From Lachnospiraceae bacterium (GTDB lineage: Bacteria; Bacillota; Clostridia; Lachnospirales; Lachnospiraceae), in assembly GCA_009774175.1 (NCBI GenBank), contig VSNG01000009.1, positions 1 through 64,000 of the forward strand: a DNA stretch of 64,000 nt. The letters are read 5' to 3'. Both the position numbers and the translations under genes were made by a program. Positions 43,136-51,322 of the stretch are shown here, piece after piece. Numbering within the stretch: position 1 is the first letter of the stretch; every line of letters starts with the position of its first letter. Below the pieces are notes generated by a model that was not told where the DNA came from, ran no database searches, and saw nothing but the letters and a program-made list of their open reading frames with translations.

Positions 43136-43499
43136 ACATACCTCCTTTTAACGATCCCTTTTCTTAAAATAATAACAGATAAAGGAGGCGGCCGCCAGTA
43201 TTAACAGAATAAAAACGGTAAGCGGATTCCATAGGTCAAAAGAGGTTTTGCTGTCCGCGTTTGCATATGACGGCGATAATCCACAAAAAGAGAACGGATA
43301 TCACGGCCATTGCCGCTCCCACGGAGAAGACGCGCTTTACTCCGGACGGTGTCAATTTCCATTCATGACATAAAAGAGGCTGTTGGTGACAAAAAAGCTT
43401 TAGAAAAAACAGCTGCCTACCGAAATAAATAATAACACAAAACAGGATAATCCGGGACAGAGAGAACAGATTTCACAGACGGAAAGGCGGTTATCATTT
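43136..43499. other. Intergenic region with remnants of a membrane-protein gene
   Basis: No intact gene is supported. On the minus strand two overlapping frames encode hydrophobic segments: GAAMAVISVLFLWIIAVICK (around 43270-43330), and in a second frame FILLILAAASFICYYFKKRD, ending at TAA about 43149-43151 just upstream of the rubredoxin-fusion start. A frameshift near 43240-43260 would join them into a two-helix C-terminal region. The plus-strand part upstream of 43500 carries the ribosome-binding site AAAGGCGG of the next gene. Confidence 0.45.
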
Positions 43500-44117
43500 A
43501 TGAATATATCATGGGATCAGACCAGCAGCATTTTACGAAGAATGAATTCGGGCGGAATGTTAAAGAGCACGCAGGACAGACTGGAGAGGCAGGAAGAGAC
43601 ACAGCGGCAGGTGGAATTTTTTGAAAAGCAGAAGGAAAATCTGAAAAACGTTGCCTGTGGAAGCGTAGAGGAGATTGCCGAAAAGCTGAAATCTTTTCAT
43701 TCTTATGAGGATCAGATTGCGGCGGTGAAGGCCGCCTATAATCAGGAGCAGATGTTCCATATTCTGGACGAGTCCACGGAACGGGGAGAGAAGATTGCGG
43801 AAGCGGTCGAAAAGATGGAGCCCAAGACCCCGGAGGAGAGACTGGAAGAGATGGCCGAGGAAGCGCTGGGCGTCGAGGACGGCGGCGAACTCGAGGAGGC
43901 TATGGAAGAGCTCGAGGAAGTTGTAGAGGAACTGACGGAGGAGACTGTCGAGAAACTGGAAGAGGCGCTGCCTGAGGATGCAGAGCTGTCAGGGAATGCG
44001 GATTTGTCTGTGGATGAGGCCGCAAAGGCGGCTGCAGCGGCAGAAGCCGCAGGGAAGGAAGCAACGGCCGCTGAGGAGTTTCCCGAGGGATATATACCCT
44101 TCGATATAAGATTGTAG
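43500..44117 (+). CDS. Acidic coiled-coil hypothetical protein
   Basis: This 205-aa protein starts at ATG 43500 behind GGAAAGGCGG. The N-terminal third is helical with many Gln/Glu/Arg residues (STQDRLERQEETQRQVEFF), the middle has SYEDQIAAVKAAYNQEQMF, and the second half is very acidic (runs of EE) and Ala-rich, ending in EGYIPFDIRL. No signal peptide. It probably forms a coiled coil. I recognise no function. It stands alone between two minus-strand operons and converges with the ABC-F gene with an 8-base gap. Confidence 0.6.
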   Translation: MNISWDQTSSILRRMNSGGMLKSTQDRLERQEETQRQVEFFEKQKENLKNVACGSVEEIAEKLKSFHSYEDQIAAVKAAYNQEQMFHILDESTERGEKIAEAVEKMEPKTPEERLEEMAEEALGVEDGGELEEAMEELEEVVEELTEETVEKLEEALPEDAELSGNADLSVDEAAKAAAAAEAAGKEATAAEEFPEGYIPFDIRL

Positions 44118-44125
44118 ATTGCGCA

Positions 44126-45652
44126 CTACAGGTTCACAACCGCCGTAGCGATCTTCTCCCGAAACCGTACGTCATGCTCTACAAAGAGAAGCGTGGGACG
44201 GTATTCCATAATCAGCTTTTCAATCTGCATTCGGGAAAATACGTCGATATAGTTGAGCGGTTCATCCCAGATATAGAGATGGGCGGGCGTGAGCAGACTT
44301 GCCGCAATCAGCGTTTTTTTCTTCTGGCCCTCCGAATAATCTTCCATGTTTTTGCAAAACTGTGCCCGTTCGAAATCCAATTGTCTTAGAATGGAGCAAA
44401 GCAGCGTGTAATCCAGATTTCGTTCGGTACAGAAGGCGGAAAGGGAGCCTTTTAACCAGGAGGTATCCTGACTGATACAGGAAACGATCAACCCGGAAGC
44501 GGTCTGGCAGACGCCGGTTTCCAGAAGGAGAAGCGTATCTTTGCATGCGCCTGCTTTTTGGAGTATCGCTTTAATCAATGTGGATTTCCCGCATCCGTTT
44601 TTTCCGTGCAGGGCAATTCGGTCTCCTCGATGAACGCTGCATGTCAAGCCGGTAAACACAGGATGGGCCGAGCCTGTATACTGGACGGTATAATCCCTGA
44701 TCGTGACAAGGATATCCCTGTGGTGGGAGAGGGGTGTAAGCTTTAGGTCTGCGGGCTTTTCCAGATCCTGCAAAAGGCCTTCCTTCTCTGCGATTTCCCG
44801 GTCGATTCTCTTTGCCATCTGCGTGACGCGGCTTTGCATTTTTTTAGTCTTTGCGCCGATGTAGGCTCTTGTGGCAATACTGCGGTCATGCTCTTTTACG
44901 GGGTTAAAGCCAATTTTTGTGCTTTCATTTTTGTCGGCCCAGTCAGCGGTGCGTTTTGCCGCCTTTTTCAGCTTCTGTATTTCTTTCAGATGTTTTTCGT
45001 TCTCTGCCAGATCAAACTGATCCTTTTTTCGTTTATTTTCCCACCAGCTTGAAAAATTGCCGCTTTGCACTTCGATGGTCTGCCTGTTCAGCACCAGCAC
45101 ATGATTGACGCAGGCGTCTAACAGATCTCTGTCGTGAGAAACCAGAATAAATCCCTTTTTGGAAGAAAGATAGGATTTAACGGTTTCTCTGGCCTCAAAG
45201 TCCAGATGGTTTGTGGGTTCGTCAACAAGCAGAAAATCATTCTCTCCGGAAAACAGAAGAGCCAGTAAAAGTCTGGTCTGTTCTCCGAAGCTTAGGGTTT
45301 CAAAAGGGCGGTAAAGCAGTTCGGCGCTTTCGCCCAGCTGGGAAAGCTCGCAGATTACCCGCCATTCCTCGCAGTTTCCTTTCAGTTCGCCGATAAAGGC
45401 GGCGGCAGGGAGCTGCTTTTGCGTTTCCGTGACAGGATAGGGAAAATAGTCAAAGGCGGTGTCGGCGGCAATAGAGCCCTGATAGGAATATTTTCCCAGC
45501 AGCAGATTCAGGAAAGTGGTTTTCCCTTTGCCGTTTCGCCCGATGAATCCAAGTTTCCAGTCGGTATCAATGGAAAAAGACACGTTCTCAAAGACGGCGT
45601 CAAAGCTACCATCGTAGGAGAAGGTCAGATCGGTTACATTTATGCGTGACAT
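44126..45652 (-). CDS. ABC-F ATPase, Lsa-type ribosome protection protein
   Basis: ATG 45652 is the right start: GGGAGG sits 7 bases upstream, while the frame's further extension to 45844 lacks a site and runs through the leader. The 508 aa hold two ABC domains, with Walker A GRNGKGKTTFLNLL and GKNGCGKSTLIKAI, signatures LSFGEQTRL and YSEGQKKKTL, and Walker B LLVDEPTNHLD and YIWDEPLNYID, joined by a long basic linker. No membrane domain. The start INVTDLTFSYDG plus DWKLGFIGRNGKG is typical of the Lsa/Vga/Sal group, which displaces lincosamides, pleuromutilins or streptogramins from the ribosome. Actual resistance cannot be told from sequence. Confidence 0.88.
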   Translation of the reverse strand: MSRINVTDLTFSYDGSFDAVFENVSFSIDTDWKLGFIGRNGKGKTTFLNLLLGKYSYQGSIAADTAFDYFPYPVTETQKQLPAAAFIGELKGNCEEWRVICELSQLGESAELLYRPFETLSFGEQTRLLLALLFSGENDFLLVDEPTNHLDFEARETVKSYLSSKKGFILVSHDRDLLDACVNHVLVLNRQTIEVQSGNFSSWWENKRKKDQFDLAENEKHLKEIQKLKKAAKRTADWADKNESTKIGFNPVKEHDRSIATRAYIGAKTKKMQSRVTQMAKRIDREIAEKEGLLQDLEKPADLKLTPLSHHRDILVTIRDYTVQYTGSAHPVFTGLTCSVHRGDRIALHGKNGCGKSTLIKAILQKAGACKDTLLLLETGVCQTASGLIVSCISQDTSWLKGSLSAFCTERNLDYTLLCSILRQLDFERAQFCKNMEDYSEGQKKKTLIAASLLTPAHLYIWDEPLNYIDVFSRMQIEKLIMEYRPTLLFVEHDVRFREKIATAVVNL

Positions 45653-45765
45653 ATACATGCCTCCCTTCTGTGGTTCGCCAAACAGCTCCGTTACATGCTC
45701 TAACCTCAAAGGGGCGGTATCGCCGCAGATACGGGACGGCAGAATTTTGCACACAAAAAGAGAGG

Positions 45766-45840
45766 CTATGAGAACATAATCCACTTTTGGCGACATGAAA
45801 ACAGTATGGAAATCATTTTCCATACGCTGAAAACCTTCAT
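45766..45840 (-). CDS. Second leader frame, 24 codons
   Basis: ATG 45840 to TAG 45766 encodes MKVFSVWKMISILF and then SCRQKWIMFS, spanning the perfect hairpin. It lacks a clear ribosome-binding site. Translation through it would open the hairpin, so it may form part of the switch, or it may be chance. Confidence 0.3.
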   Translation of the reverse strand: MKVFSVWKMISILFSCRQKWIMFS

Positions 45841-45855
45841 GCAATCAAAAGCAGA

Positions 45856-45867
45856 TTATCTCTTCAT
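45856..45867 (-). CDS. Three-codon leader peptide MKR
   Basis: ATG-AAG-AGA-TAA directly follows AGAGAGGTGAAAAG, the best ribosome-binding site in the leader. Very short leader frames are used by antibiotic-inducible resistance genes to sense stalled ribosomes. A ribosome here would cover the 5' arm of the long-range stem at 45875-45883. Confidence 0.5.
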   Translation of the reverse strand: MKR

Positions 45868-46086
45868 CTTTTCACCTCTCTTTGCAAGATAGCGTTATTT
45901 TAGCACTGACCGCTTTTTTTGTCAAACGCTAAATTGGCAGTCGTTTGATTTTGATTGATTTGTCTTTTCTATTAAGCCCAAAGTTCCAGACAAGGGGGAT
46001 CGGAAATGAAGCTTTGTCCTGCTCTTTACGATTACCGGCATCAGGAATGGGAAGGCGGAAGAATCGTTTTTTGTCGCAGGATGGGC

Positions 46087-46115
46087 TTGCGTTTCAAACC
46101 AGGGAATAGTATAGT
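46087..46115 (+). promoter_or_regulatory. Promoter of the cupin-MATE-aminopeptidase-aldolase operon
   Basis: TTGCGT (46087-46092) and TATAGT (46110-46115) are 17 bases apart, ending 43 bases before the cupin start. Four genes follow with very short gaps and no terminator between them. Confidence 0.55.
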
Positions 46116-46158
46116 ATATAGTAATTAGAAGATGCGAAAATGCGTGAGGAGAGACGGT

Positions 46159-46488
46159 ATGATTTTGAATTTTAATGAGATCGAGGAACAGGTAATTCCC
46201 AACTTTAAAGGCGGAGAGAAGCAGTTTCGGACCCGTATGTATACGGATGCGTCCTGTAAAATCATGCGGGGATCGCTGGAGCCGGGGGCAGCCATCGGCG
46301 TACATACGCATGAGACGAACAGCGAGATTATTTTTATGGTAAAGGGGACGGGCATGGTGCTTTATGACGACGGCATGGAAGCGCTGCCTGCGGGAAGCTG
46401 TCATTACTGCCCGAAGGGCCACAGCCACAGCCTGCGCAACGAGAGCGATGAGACAATTACTTTTTATGCGGTCGTGCCGGAACAATAG
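46159..46488 (+). CDS. Small cupin-fold protein
   Basis: ATG 46159 is chosen over upstream in-frame codons because GAGGAGAG lies at 46146-46153; 109 aa. One cupin_2 barrel carries the metal-ligand pattern GVHTHETNSEIIFMVKG and the second motif PAGSCHYCPKGHSHSLRN, so two His, a Glu and a distal His can bind a metal. The function of such stand-alone cupins is not fixed; they may sense or isomerise small molecules. It heads the MATE exporter operon. Confidence 0.85.
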   Translation: MILNFNEIEEQVIPNFKGGEKQFRTRMYTDASCKIMRGSLEPGAAIGVHTHETNSEIIFMVKGTGMVLYDDGMEALPAGSCHYCPKGHSHSLRNESDETITFYAVVPEQ

Positions 46489-46509
46489 AAATAGAAGGAA
46501 ATACGGCGG

Positions 46510-47874
46510 ATGAAAACCATGACAGAGAAAAAATTTGAGGTGGATCTGCTTCGCGGGCCGATTTTAAAGGCTATGCTTGTCTTTGCGGTTCCGCTTTTCT
46601 TTTCCGGGGTGTTTCAGCAGCTTTATAATACCATGGATACCGTGATTATCGGCCATACGCTGGGAGACCAGGCGCTGGCGGCCATGGGCGCGGCGGGAGC
46701 GGTATATGATCTTCTGGTAGGGTTTGCGCTGGGGATCGGTAACGGGCTTGCCATTGTGACGGCAAGAAGCTTCGGCAGCGGCGACGGAGACCACTTAAAA
46801 AAATCAGTGGCGGTCTCTGTTGTGATCGGCGTTTGCATTACGGTGGTGATCACGCTGGGAGGCGCCCTTATCCTTCGTCCTTTTCTGGAGCTGCTACATA
46901 CGCCTGTACAAATTATGGAACAGGCTTATGCCTACATTTCCACCATTACCGTGTTTATTGGCGTCATGTTTGCCTATAATCTGTGCGCAGGCCTTTTGCG
47001 CGCTATCGGAAACAGCGTGATGCCGCTTGTTTTTTTGATACTATCTTCCCTGCTAAATATCGTGCTGGATTTTTTCTTTATCACGAAGCTTTCCATGGGC
47101 GTGCAGGGCGCGGCGGTGGCCACGGTGATTGCTCAGGGTGTATCTGTGCTTGCCTGTCTGGTTTATATTGGAAAAAAGGCGGACATACTGATTCCCAAAA
47201 GGACGCATTTTATATGGGACAGGGAGCTGTATCAGGAGATGCTGGCACAGGGCTTTTCCATGGCGGTTATGAGCAGTATTGTCCATGCCGGATCGGCGGT
47301 TTTACAGTCTGGCATTAACAGTCTGGGCTATCTGGTGATTGCCGGGCATGTGGCGGCCAGAAAGCTCTTTATGTTTTTGATGATGCCTTATATGGCGGTC
47401 AGCCAGACTGTCAGTACCTTTGTGGCGCAAAACTACGGCGCGGGGCAGATGGGGCGTATCCGCAGGGCGGTCAGGTATTCCTATCTGTGCGGGGCCGTAC
47501 TGACGGCGCTGATCTCGCTTGTTACGATTCCCCTTGCGCCGGTGATGGTGCGGCTGCTGTCCGGGTCTTCGGAGGCTGTGGTGATAGAAAACGGCGCGCT
47601 GTATTTGCAGGTGGTTGCGCCATGTCTGATGATTCTGGCGCTGCTAAATCCCACCCGGTTTGCCCTGCAGAGCATCGGCAACAAGATCCTGCCCGTTATT
47701 TCCAGCGTAATAGAACTGATCGGGAAATATCTGTTTGTGGCTTTTCTGATACCGAATTTTCAATATATGGCGGTAATCTTCTGCGAGCCGGTGATCTGGG
47801 CTTTTATGGATCTGGAACTTTTGTGGGCGTTTTGGGCAAATCCGAAGGTGCGTGCGGGAAAGAGTGAAGAGTGA
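46510..47874 (+). CDS. MATE-family multidrug/cation exporter
   Basis: The 454-aa membrane protein has about 12 helices in two homologous halves. The opening RGPILKAMLVFAVPLFFSGVFQQLYNTMDTVIIG and the NGLAIVTARSFGSGD stretch are classic for the DinF/NorM-like MATE branch of Clostridia (shown here as separate short blocks FAVPLFFSGVFQQLYN, DTVIIG). It exports drugs or metabolites using Na+ or H+ gradients. It is 21 bases after the cupin and one base before the aminopeptidase. Substrate unknown. Confidence 0.92.
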   Translation: MKTMTEKKFEVDLLRGPILKAMLVFAVPLFFSGVFQQLYNTMDTVIIGHTLGDQALAAMGAAGAVYDLLVGFALGIGNGLAIVTARSFGSGDGDHLKKSVAVSVVIGVCITVVITLGGALILRPFLELLHTPVQIMEQAYAYISTITVFIGVMFAYNLCAGLLRAIGNSVMPLVFLILSSLLNIVLDFFFITKLSMGVQGAAVATVIAQGVSVLACLVYIGKKADILIPKRTHFIWDRELYQEMLAQGFSMAVMSSIVHAGSAVLQSGINSLGYLVIAGHVAARKLFMFLMMPYMAVSQTVSTFVAQNYGAGQMGRIRRAVRYSYLCGAVLTALISLVTIPLAPVMVRLLSGSSEAVVIENGALYLQVVAPCLMILALLNPTRFALQSIGNKILPVISSVIELIGKYLFVAFLIPNFQYMAVIFCEPVIWAFMDLELLWAFWANPKVRAGKSEE

Positions 47875-47875
47875 T

Positions 47876-49684
47876 ATGGAGAAAGAGAAAACTGTTACAC
47901 AGAGACTGGAGGCGCTTAGGGGAGAGATGCGCCGCCGTAATATTGCGGCTTATATCGTTCCTACGGAGGACTTTCACAGCTCCGAGTATGTGGGAGAGTA
48001 TTTCAAGGCAAGGGAATATCTTTCCGGCTTTACGGGATCTGCGGGCACGCTTCTGGTGGAAGGGGACGGGGCGGCCCTGTGGACGGACGGCCGATATTTT
48101 CTACAGGCCAGGGAGCAGCTTAAGGGCAGCGGCATTACCCTGATGAAAAGCGGGCAGCCGGATGTGCCGACATTGCCGGATTATCTGGCAGAAAAGCTTG
48201 GCGAGGGAGAGGTGATCGGTTTCGACGGACGCTGCGTGACAGGCGCCTTTGTGAAACGGTTACAGGATAAAACGAGGCACAAGCAGATTACCTTTTACGG
48301 TGGGGAAGATCTGGCGGGGCTGGTGTGGCCGGAAAGGCCGTCCCTTCCGGCACGGCCGGTTTGGGAGCTCTCCGTCGAATACGCAGGACTTACCAGAGAG
48401 GAAAAGCTTGCGAAAGTGCGGGAACAACTGGAGAAAAAGGGGGCGGACGCCTTTTTGACGACGGCTCTTGACGAAATTGCATGGCTTCTCAATCTGCGGG
48501 GAGACGACGTGAAGAATACCCCGGTTTTTCTTTCCTATTTGCTGCTCTCCCAAAACAGCGCGGCGCTGTGCGCGCAGGGAAGCGCTGTTTCAGAGGACAT
48601 TCGGTTAAAGCTGGAACAGGCCGGAGTAATCCTGTATCCCTATGAGGATATAGAGGAGCGGCTTGCCTTACTGCCTGCGAAAACCAGACTACTTGCGGAC
48701 CACAGGAGAGTCAGTTACAGGCTGTTACAGGCTATTCCCGAGGGCGTGGAGCGGTTAAGCGAAGAAAGTCCGATTGAAAGATTAAAGGCGGTTAAAACGC
48801 CGCAGGAGAGGGCGGGAATCCAGTCGGCTCATGTGAAGGACGGAGTGGCGGTAACAAGGTTTATGCACTGGCTGAAAACCCATGTGGGAAAAGAAACGAT
48901 TACGGAAATGAGCGCGGCCCAAAAGTTGGAGGAGTTTCGGGCGGAAATGGAAGGATATCTGGGGCCAAGCTTTGATCCGATTGTGGCGTATGGCCCCCAC
49001 GGGGCTGTTGTGCACTATGAGGCCACGCCGGAGACGGATGCGGTTATGCGAGCCGAGGGGCTTTGTCTGGCGGACACGGGCGGCCATTACAAAGAAGGCA
49101 CCACGGACGTTACCAGAACCATTGCCCTTGGCAGGGTCACGGAGGAGGAGAAAAGGGCTTATACACTGGTGTTAAAAGGGCATCTGCGGCTGGGAGCCGC
49201 GAGATTCCCGGAAGGCGTCTGCGGACAGAATCTGGATGTGCTGGCCAGAGAGCCCCTTTGGCAGGAGGGATTGGATTACAACCACGGTACGGGTCATGGC
49301 GTTGGCTGTCTGTTAAGCGTTCATGAGGGACCCCAGAGCTTCCGCTGGCGGATTACAAAGGACGCTTCCTGCGTGCCTCTGGAGGAGGGAATGATTCTTT
49401 CCAATGAACCGGGATTCTATCTGGACGGGCAGTTCGGCGTCCGGCATGAAAATCTGGAGCTTGTCAGAAAGGGAGAACAGACGGCGTGGGGTCAGTTTCT
49501 GTATCTGGAACCGCTTACCATGGCGCCCTTTGACCGGGATGCCATCGAAACGGCCCTGCTTACGGAGGAGGAGCGGAAATGGCTGAACGATTATCACCGG
49601 GAAGTTTATCGGACGCTGGCTCCTCATTTGGCGCAGGAAGAGCAAAACTGGCTGCGGGAGGCCACGGCGGCGGAAAAAGTATGA
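47876..49684 (+). CDS. Xaa-Pro aminopeptidase (peptidase M24B)
   Basis: ATG 47876 is one base past the MATE stop; 602 aa, the long three-domain form. Two creatinase-like N-terminal domains (about 1-300) precede the pita-bread catalytic domain. Metal ligands are visible in DTGGHYKEGTTDVTRT (two Asp), HGTGHGVGCLLSVHEG (His), SNEPGFYLDG (Glu) and RHENL (Glu). It removes N-terminal residues before proline in the cytoplasm and needs two divalent metals, usually Mn. All ligands are present, so it should be active. It lies in the cupin-MATE-aldolase operon. Confidence 0.93.
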   Translation: MEKEKTVTQRLEALRGEMRRRNIAAYIVPTEDFHSSEYVGEYFKAREYLSGFTGSAGTLLVEGDGAALWTDGRYFLQAREQLKGSGITLMKSGQPDVPTLPDYLAEKLGEGEVIGFDGRCVTGAFVKRLQDKTRHKQITFYGGEDLAGLVWPERPSLPARPVWELSVEYAGLTREEKLAKVREQLEKKGADAFLTTALDEIAWLLNLRGDDVKNTPVFLSYLLLSQNSAALCAQGSAVSEDIRLKLEQAGVILYPYEDIEERLALLPAKTRLLADHRRVSYRLLQAIPEGVERLSEESPIERLKAVKTPQERAGIQSAHVKDGVAVTRFMHWLKTHVGKETITEMSAAQKLEEFRAEMEGYLGPSFDPIVAYGPHGAVVHYEATPETDAVMRAEGLCLADTGGHYKEGTTDVTRTIALGRVTEEEKRAYTLVLKGHLRLGAARFPEGVCGQNLDVLAREPLWQEGLDYNHGTGHGVGCLLSVHEGPQSFRWRITKDASCVPLEEGMILSNEPGFYLDGQFGVRHENLELVRKGEQTAWGQFLYLEPLTMAPFDRDAIETALLTEEERKWLNDYHREVYRTLAPHLAQEEQNWLREATAAEKV

Positions 49685-49700
49685 TATGAGGGAGGAACAT

Positions 49701-50339
49701 ATGCAGGAGGAACAGGCGATTCGGGAAGAAATCTGCGAGATCGGCAGACGGATGTACGGGCGGCGCATGGTGGCGGCCAATGACGGAAATATTTCCGTGA
49801 GACTTTCGGACGGTACGATTGTATGTACGCCAACAGGGGTTTCCAAAGGCTTTATGAAGCCGGAGCAGCTTTGCAAAACCGATATTTCAGGCAACGTGCT
49901 GGAGGCGGCAGCCGGCTTTGGGCCGTCTTCCGAAGTGAAGATGCACCTTCGGGTATATCAGAAACGCCCCGATATCTTTGCGGTGGTGCATGCCCATCCG
50001 ATTTTTGCCACCAGCTTTGCGGTGATGGGCAGGGCATTGGAAATACCCATTATGCCGGAGGTGATCGTGAATTTTGGGAAAGTGCCGCTGGCGGCCTACG
50101 GCACGCCTTCCACGGCGGAGATTCCGGACGCTGTCGAACCGTTCTTAAAAGACTATCAGGCGATTCTTCTGGAACACCACGGCGCCCTCACCTGGGCGGG
50201 GGATTTGCTTTCGGCTTATATGAAAATGGAATCTGTAGAGTTCTATGCGGAGCTTCTGTACCGAACGACGCAGCTTGGTGGGCCAAGAGAGCTTACTAGA
50301 GAACAGCTTGAAAGACTGTACCAGGTGATTGGAATGTGA
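49701..50339 (+). CDS. Class II aldolase, fuculose/ribulose-phosphate type
   Basis: ATG 49701 is preferred (GGGAGGAA at 49690-49697) to ATG 49686 further upstream; 212 aa, usual for FucA-type enzymes. Conserved parts: ANDGNISVRL near the start, TPTGVSKGFMKPEQL, the zinc ligands HAHPIFATSF and LEHHGALTWAGDL, and PSSEVKMHLRVYQKR with the catalytic Glu. It cleaves L-fuculose- or ribulose-1-phosphate to dihydroxyacetone phosphate and an aldehyde, or is a related epimerase. The substrate cannot be fixed from sequence. A fucose/arabinose-isomerase-like gene lies 12 kb further on, unlinked in operon terms. Confidence 0.88.
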   Translation: MQEEQAIREEICEIGRRMYGRRMVAANDGNISVRLSDGTIVCTPTGVSKGFMKPEQLCKTDISGNVLEAAAGFGPSSEVKMHLRVYQKRPDIFAVVHAHPIFATSFAVMGRALEIPIMPEVIVNFGKVPLAAYGTPSTAEIPDAVEPFLKDYQAILLEHHGALTWAGDLLSAYMKMESVEFYAELLYRTTQLGGPRELTREQLERLYQVIGM

Positions 50340-50385
50340 AAGCGGTAATGAAAATAGCCCTGAGATCATAATGAAAAGGACACTG

Positions 50386-50428
50386 AAAAAGACAGTGGGA
50401 AAGCGGTTATGCACGTCTCACTGTCTTT
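50386..50428 (-). terminator. Rho-independent terminator of the transporter/lipoprotein operon
   Basis: AAAGACAGTG (50388-50397) pairs with CACTGTCTTT (50419-50428), a 10-base stem. Read on the minus strand it is followed by a U-run (50386-50390), so it ends transcription of the lipoprotein gene whose stop lies at 50496. The loop is long (21 bases). Confidence 0.65.
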
Positions 50429-50495
50429 CGTATGTTTGTGTTATATTTATAGCCGCGAAGCGATATTCGTCAGGCTGATTTCGAAGAAATCAACT

Positions 50496-51248
50496 TTATT
50501 TCACAGTCACGGAGGTAATATGCGGATTTACCCCTTCGTACCAGTACAGGTATCCTTCCATATCAACCGTATCGCCCACTTTCAGGTTCTCTACAGCCTT
50601 GTAAACGTCGGTACTGCTGTCACACAGATAGGACTCCACGCAGAAGGTATAGGTCTGTCCGTCCTTGGATACGTTGAAGTACAAATCACTGTTGGAGTCA
50701 GCGGAACCGGAGTTGTCGTCATTGTAAACAAAAGCACAGTCGTAGGACTGGCCGTCCTTTTCATAGGTCTCTACGGTCATGCCTTTGAAGGACACAAACT
50801 GGTTCTGATGCTTGATCAGTTCTTCTTCCTTGCCAAGCAGATCGGTTACATCCGTGGCGGAGGCAGTAAAGCTGCCGTCTTCAATCTCGATGGTTGCGCC
50901 CTCCGCAACTTCCACCTCACCGGCCCACTCGGTCTTGTAGCCGGTTACTTTGATCTTGGTGCCGGGAGTCAGTTTCGCATAGTCGGTCTCAGAGCAGACT
51001 GCGTTGTAAATAAAGTACGCGCCGTCCTGATCCTGGGTGTAGAGAGTCGCTTTGTCCTCCCACCAGGACTGCTTTGCCTGTACATAGGTCTCGATCACAA
51101 CTTCGCTGTCAAGAGCGGCATCCATGTACTCTGCATAGGTCATAACGCCCTCTGACTTCTCATCAGCGCCGGCGTTTCCGCCCTTACCGCAGGCAGCGAG
51201 AGACAGCGTAAGAGCCAGTGCCATGGTTAATACGAGTTTCTTTTTCAT
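50496..51248 (-). CDS. Lipoprotein with OB-fold-like domain downstream of ABC transporter
   Basis: ATG 51248 (GAGGAGG upstream) gives 250 aa; a further upstream ATG is in frame but without a site. The lipobox LSLAAC is canonical. The mature protein contains two beta-barrel-like segments (VVIETYVQAKQSWWEDKA with YIYNAVC; KVGDTVDMEGYLYWYEGVNPH), which resemble OB-fold/Nucleic_acid-binding-type repeats seen in secreted lipoproteins of gut Firmicutes. It is the last gene of the transporter gene cluster, 75 bases after the solute-binding protein. Its job at the cell surface is unknown. Confidence 0.72.
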   Translation of the reverse strand: MKKKLVLTMALALTLSLAACGKGGNAGADEKSEGVMTYAEYMDAALDSEVVIETYVQAKQSWWEDKATLYTQDQDGAYFIYNAVCSETDYAKLTPGTKIKVTGYKTEWAGEVEVAEGATIEIEDGSFTASATDVTDLLGKEEELIKHQNQFVSFKGMTVETYEKDGQSYDCAFVYNDDNSGSADSNSDLYFNVSKDGQTYTFCVESYLCDSSTDVYKAVENLKVGDTVDMEGYLYWYEGVNPHITSVTVK

Positions 51249-51322
51249 AAAAATCCTCCTCATTGTTACATCGTATGTGTGTTTACGTCTACGCGACGAT
51301 TATACCACACCGAACGGATAAA

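Larger units (their letters stand above)
45653..45925 (-). promoter_or_regulatory. Promoter and attenuator-like leader of the ABC-F gene
   Basis: TTGACA (45920-45925) and TAAAAT (45897-45902) are 17 bases apart on the minus strand, giving a leader of about 240 bases. It contains a strong ribosome-binding site followed by the three-codon frame MKR (45856-45867), a second small frame (45766-45840), and a perfect 9-pair hairpin (45804-45825). AAAGAGAGG (45875-45883, the leader ribosome-binding region) is fully complementary to CCTCTCTTT (45757-45765), which is followed by U residues to 45755. This is the arrangement of drug-responsive attenuators of ABC-F genes. The rest up to 46086 shows nothing else I can support. 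Confidence 0.65.

Noticed and set aside
45653..45844. N-terminal extension of the ABC-F protein to ATG 45844
   Set aside because: The extension runs through the leader structures and lacks a ribosome-binding site, whereas ATG 45652 has GGGAGG at the right distance and matches the usual start of this family.
45922..46485. Minus-strand frame over the cupin gene
   Set aside because: It is antisense to a well-supported cupin, with no start signal and no protein-family character.
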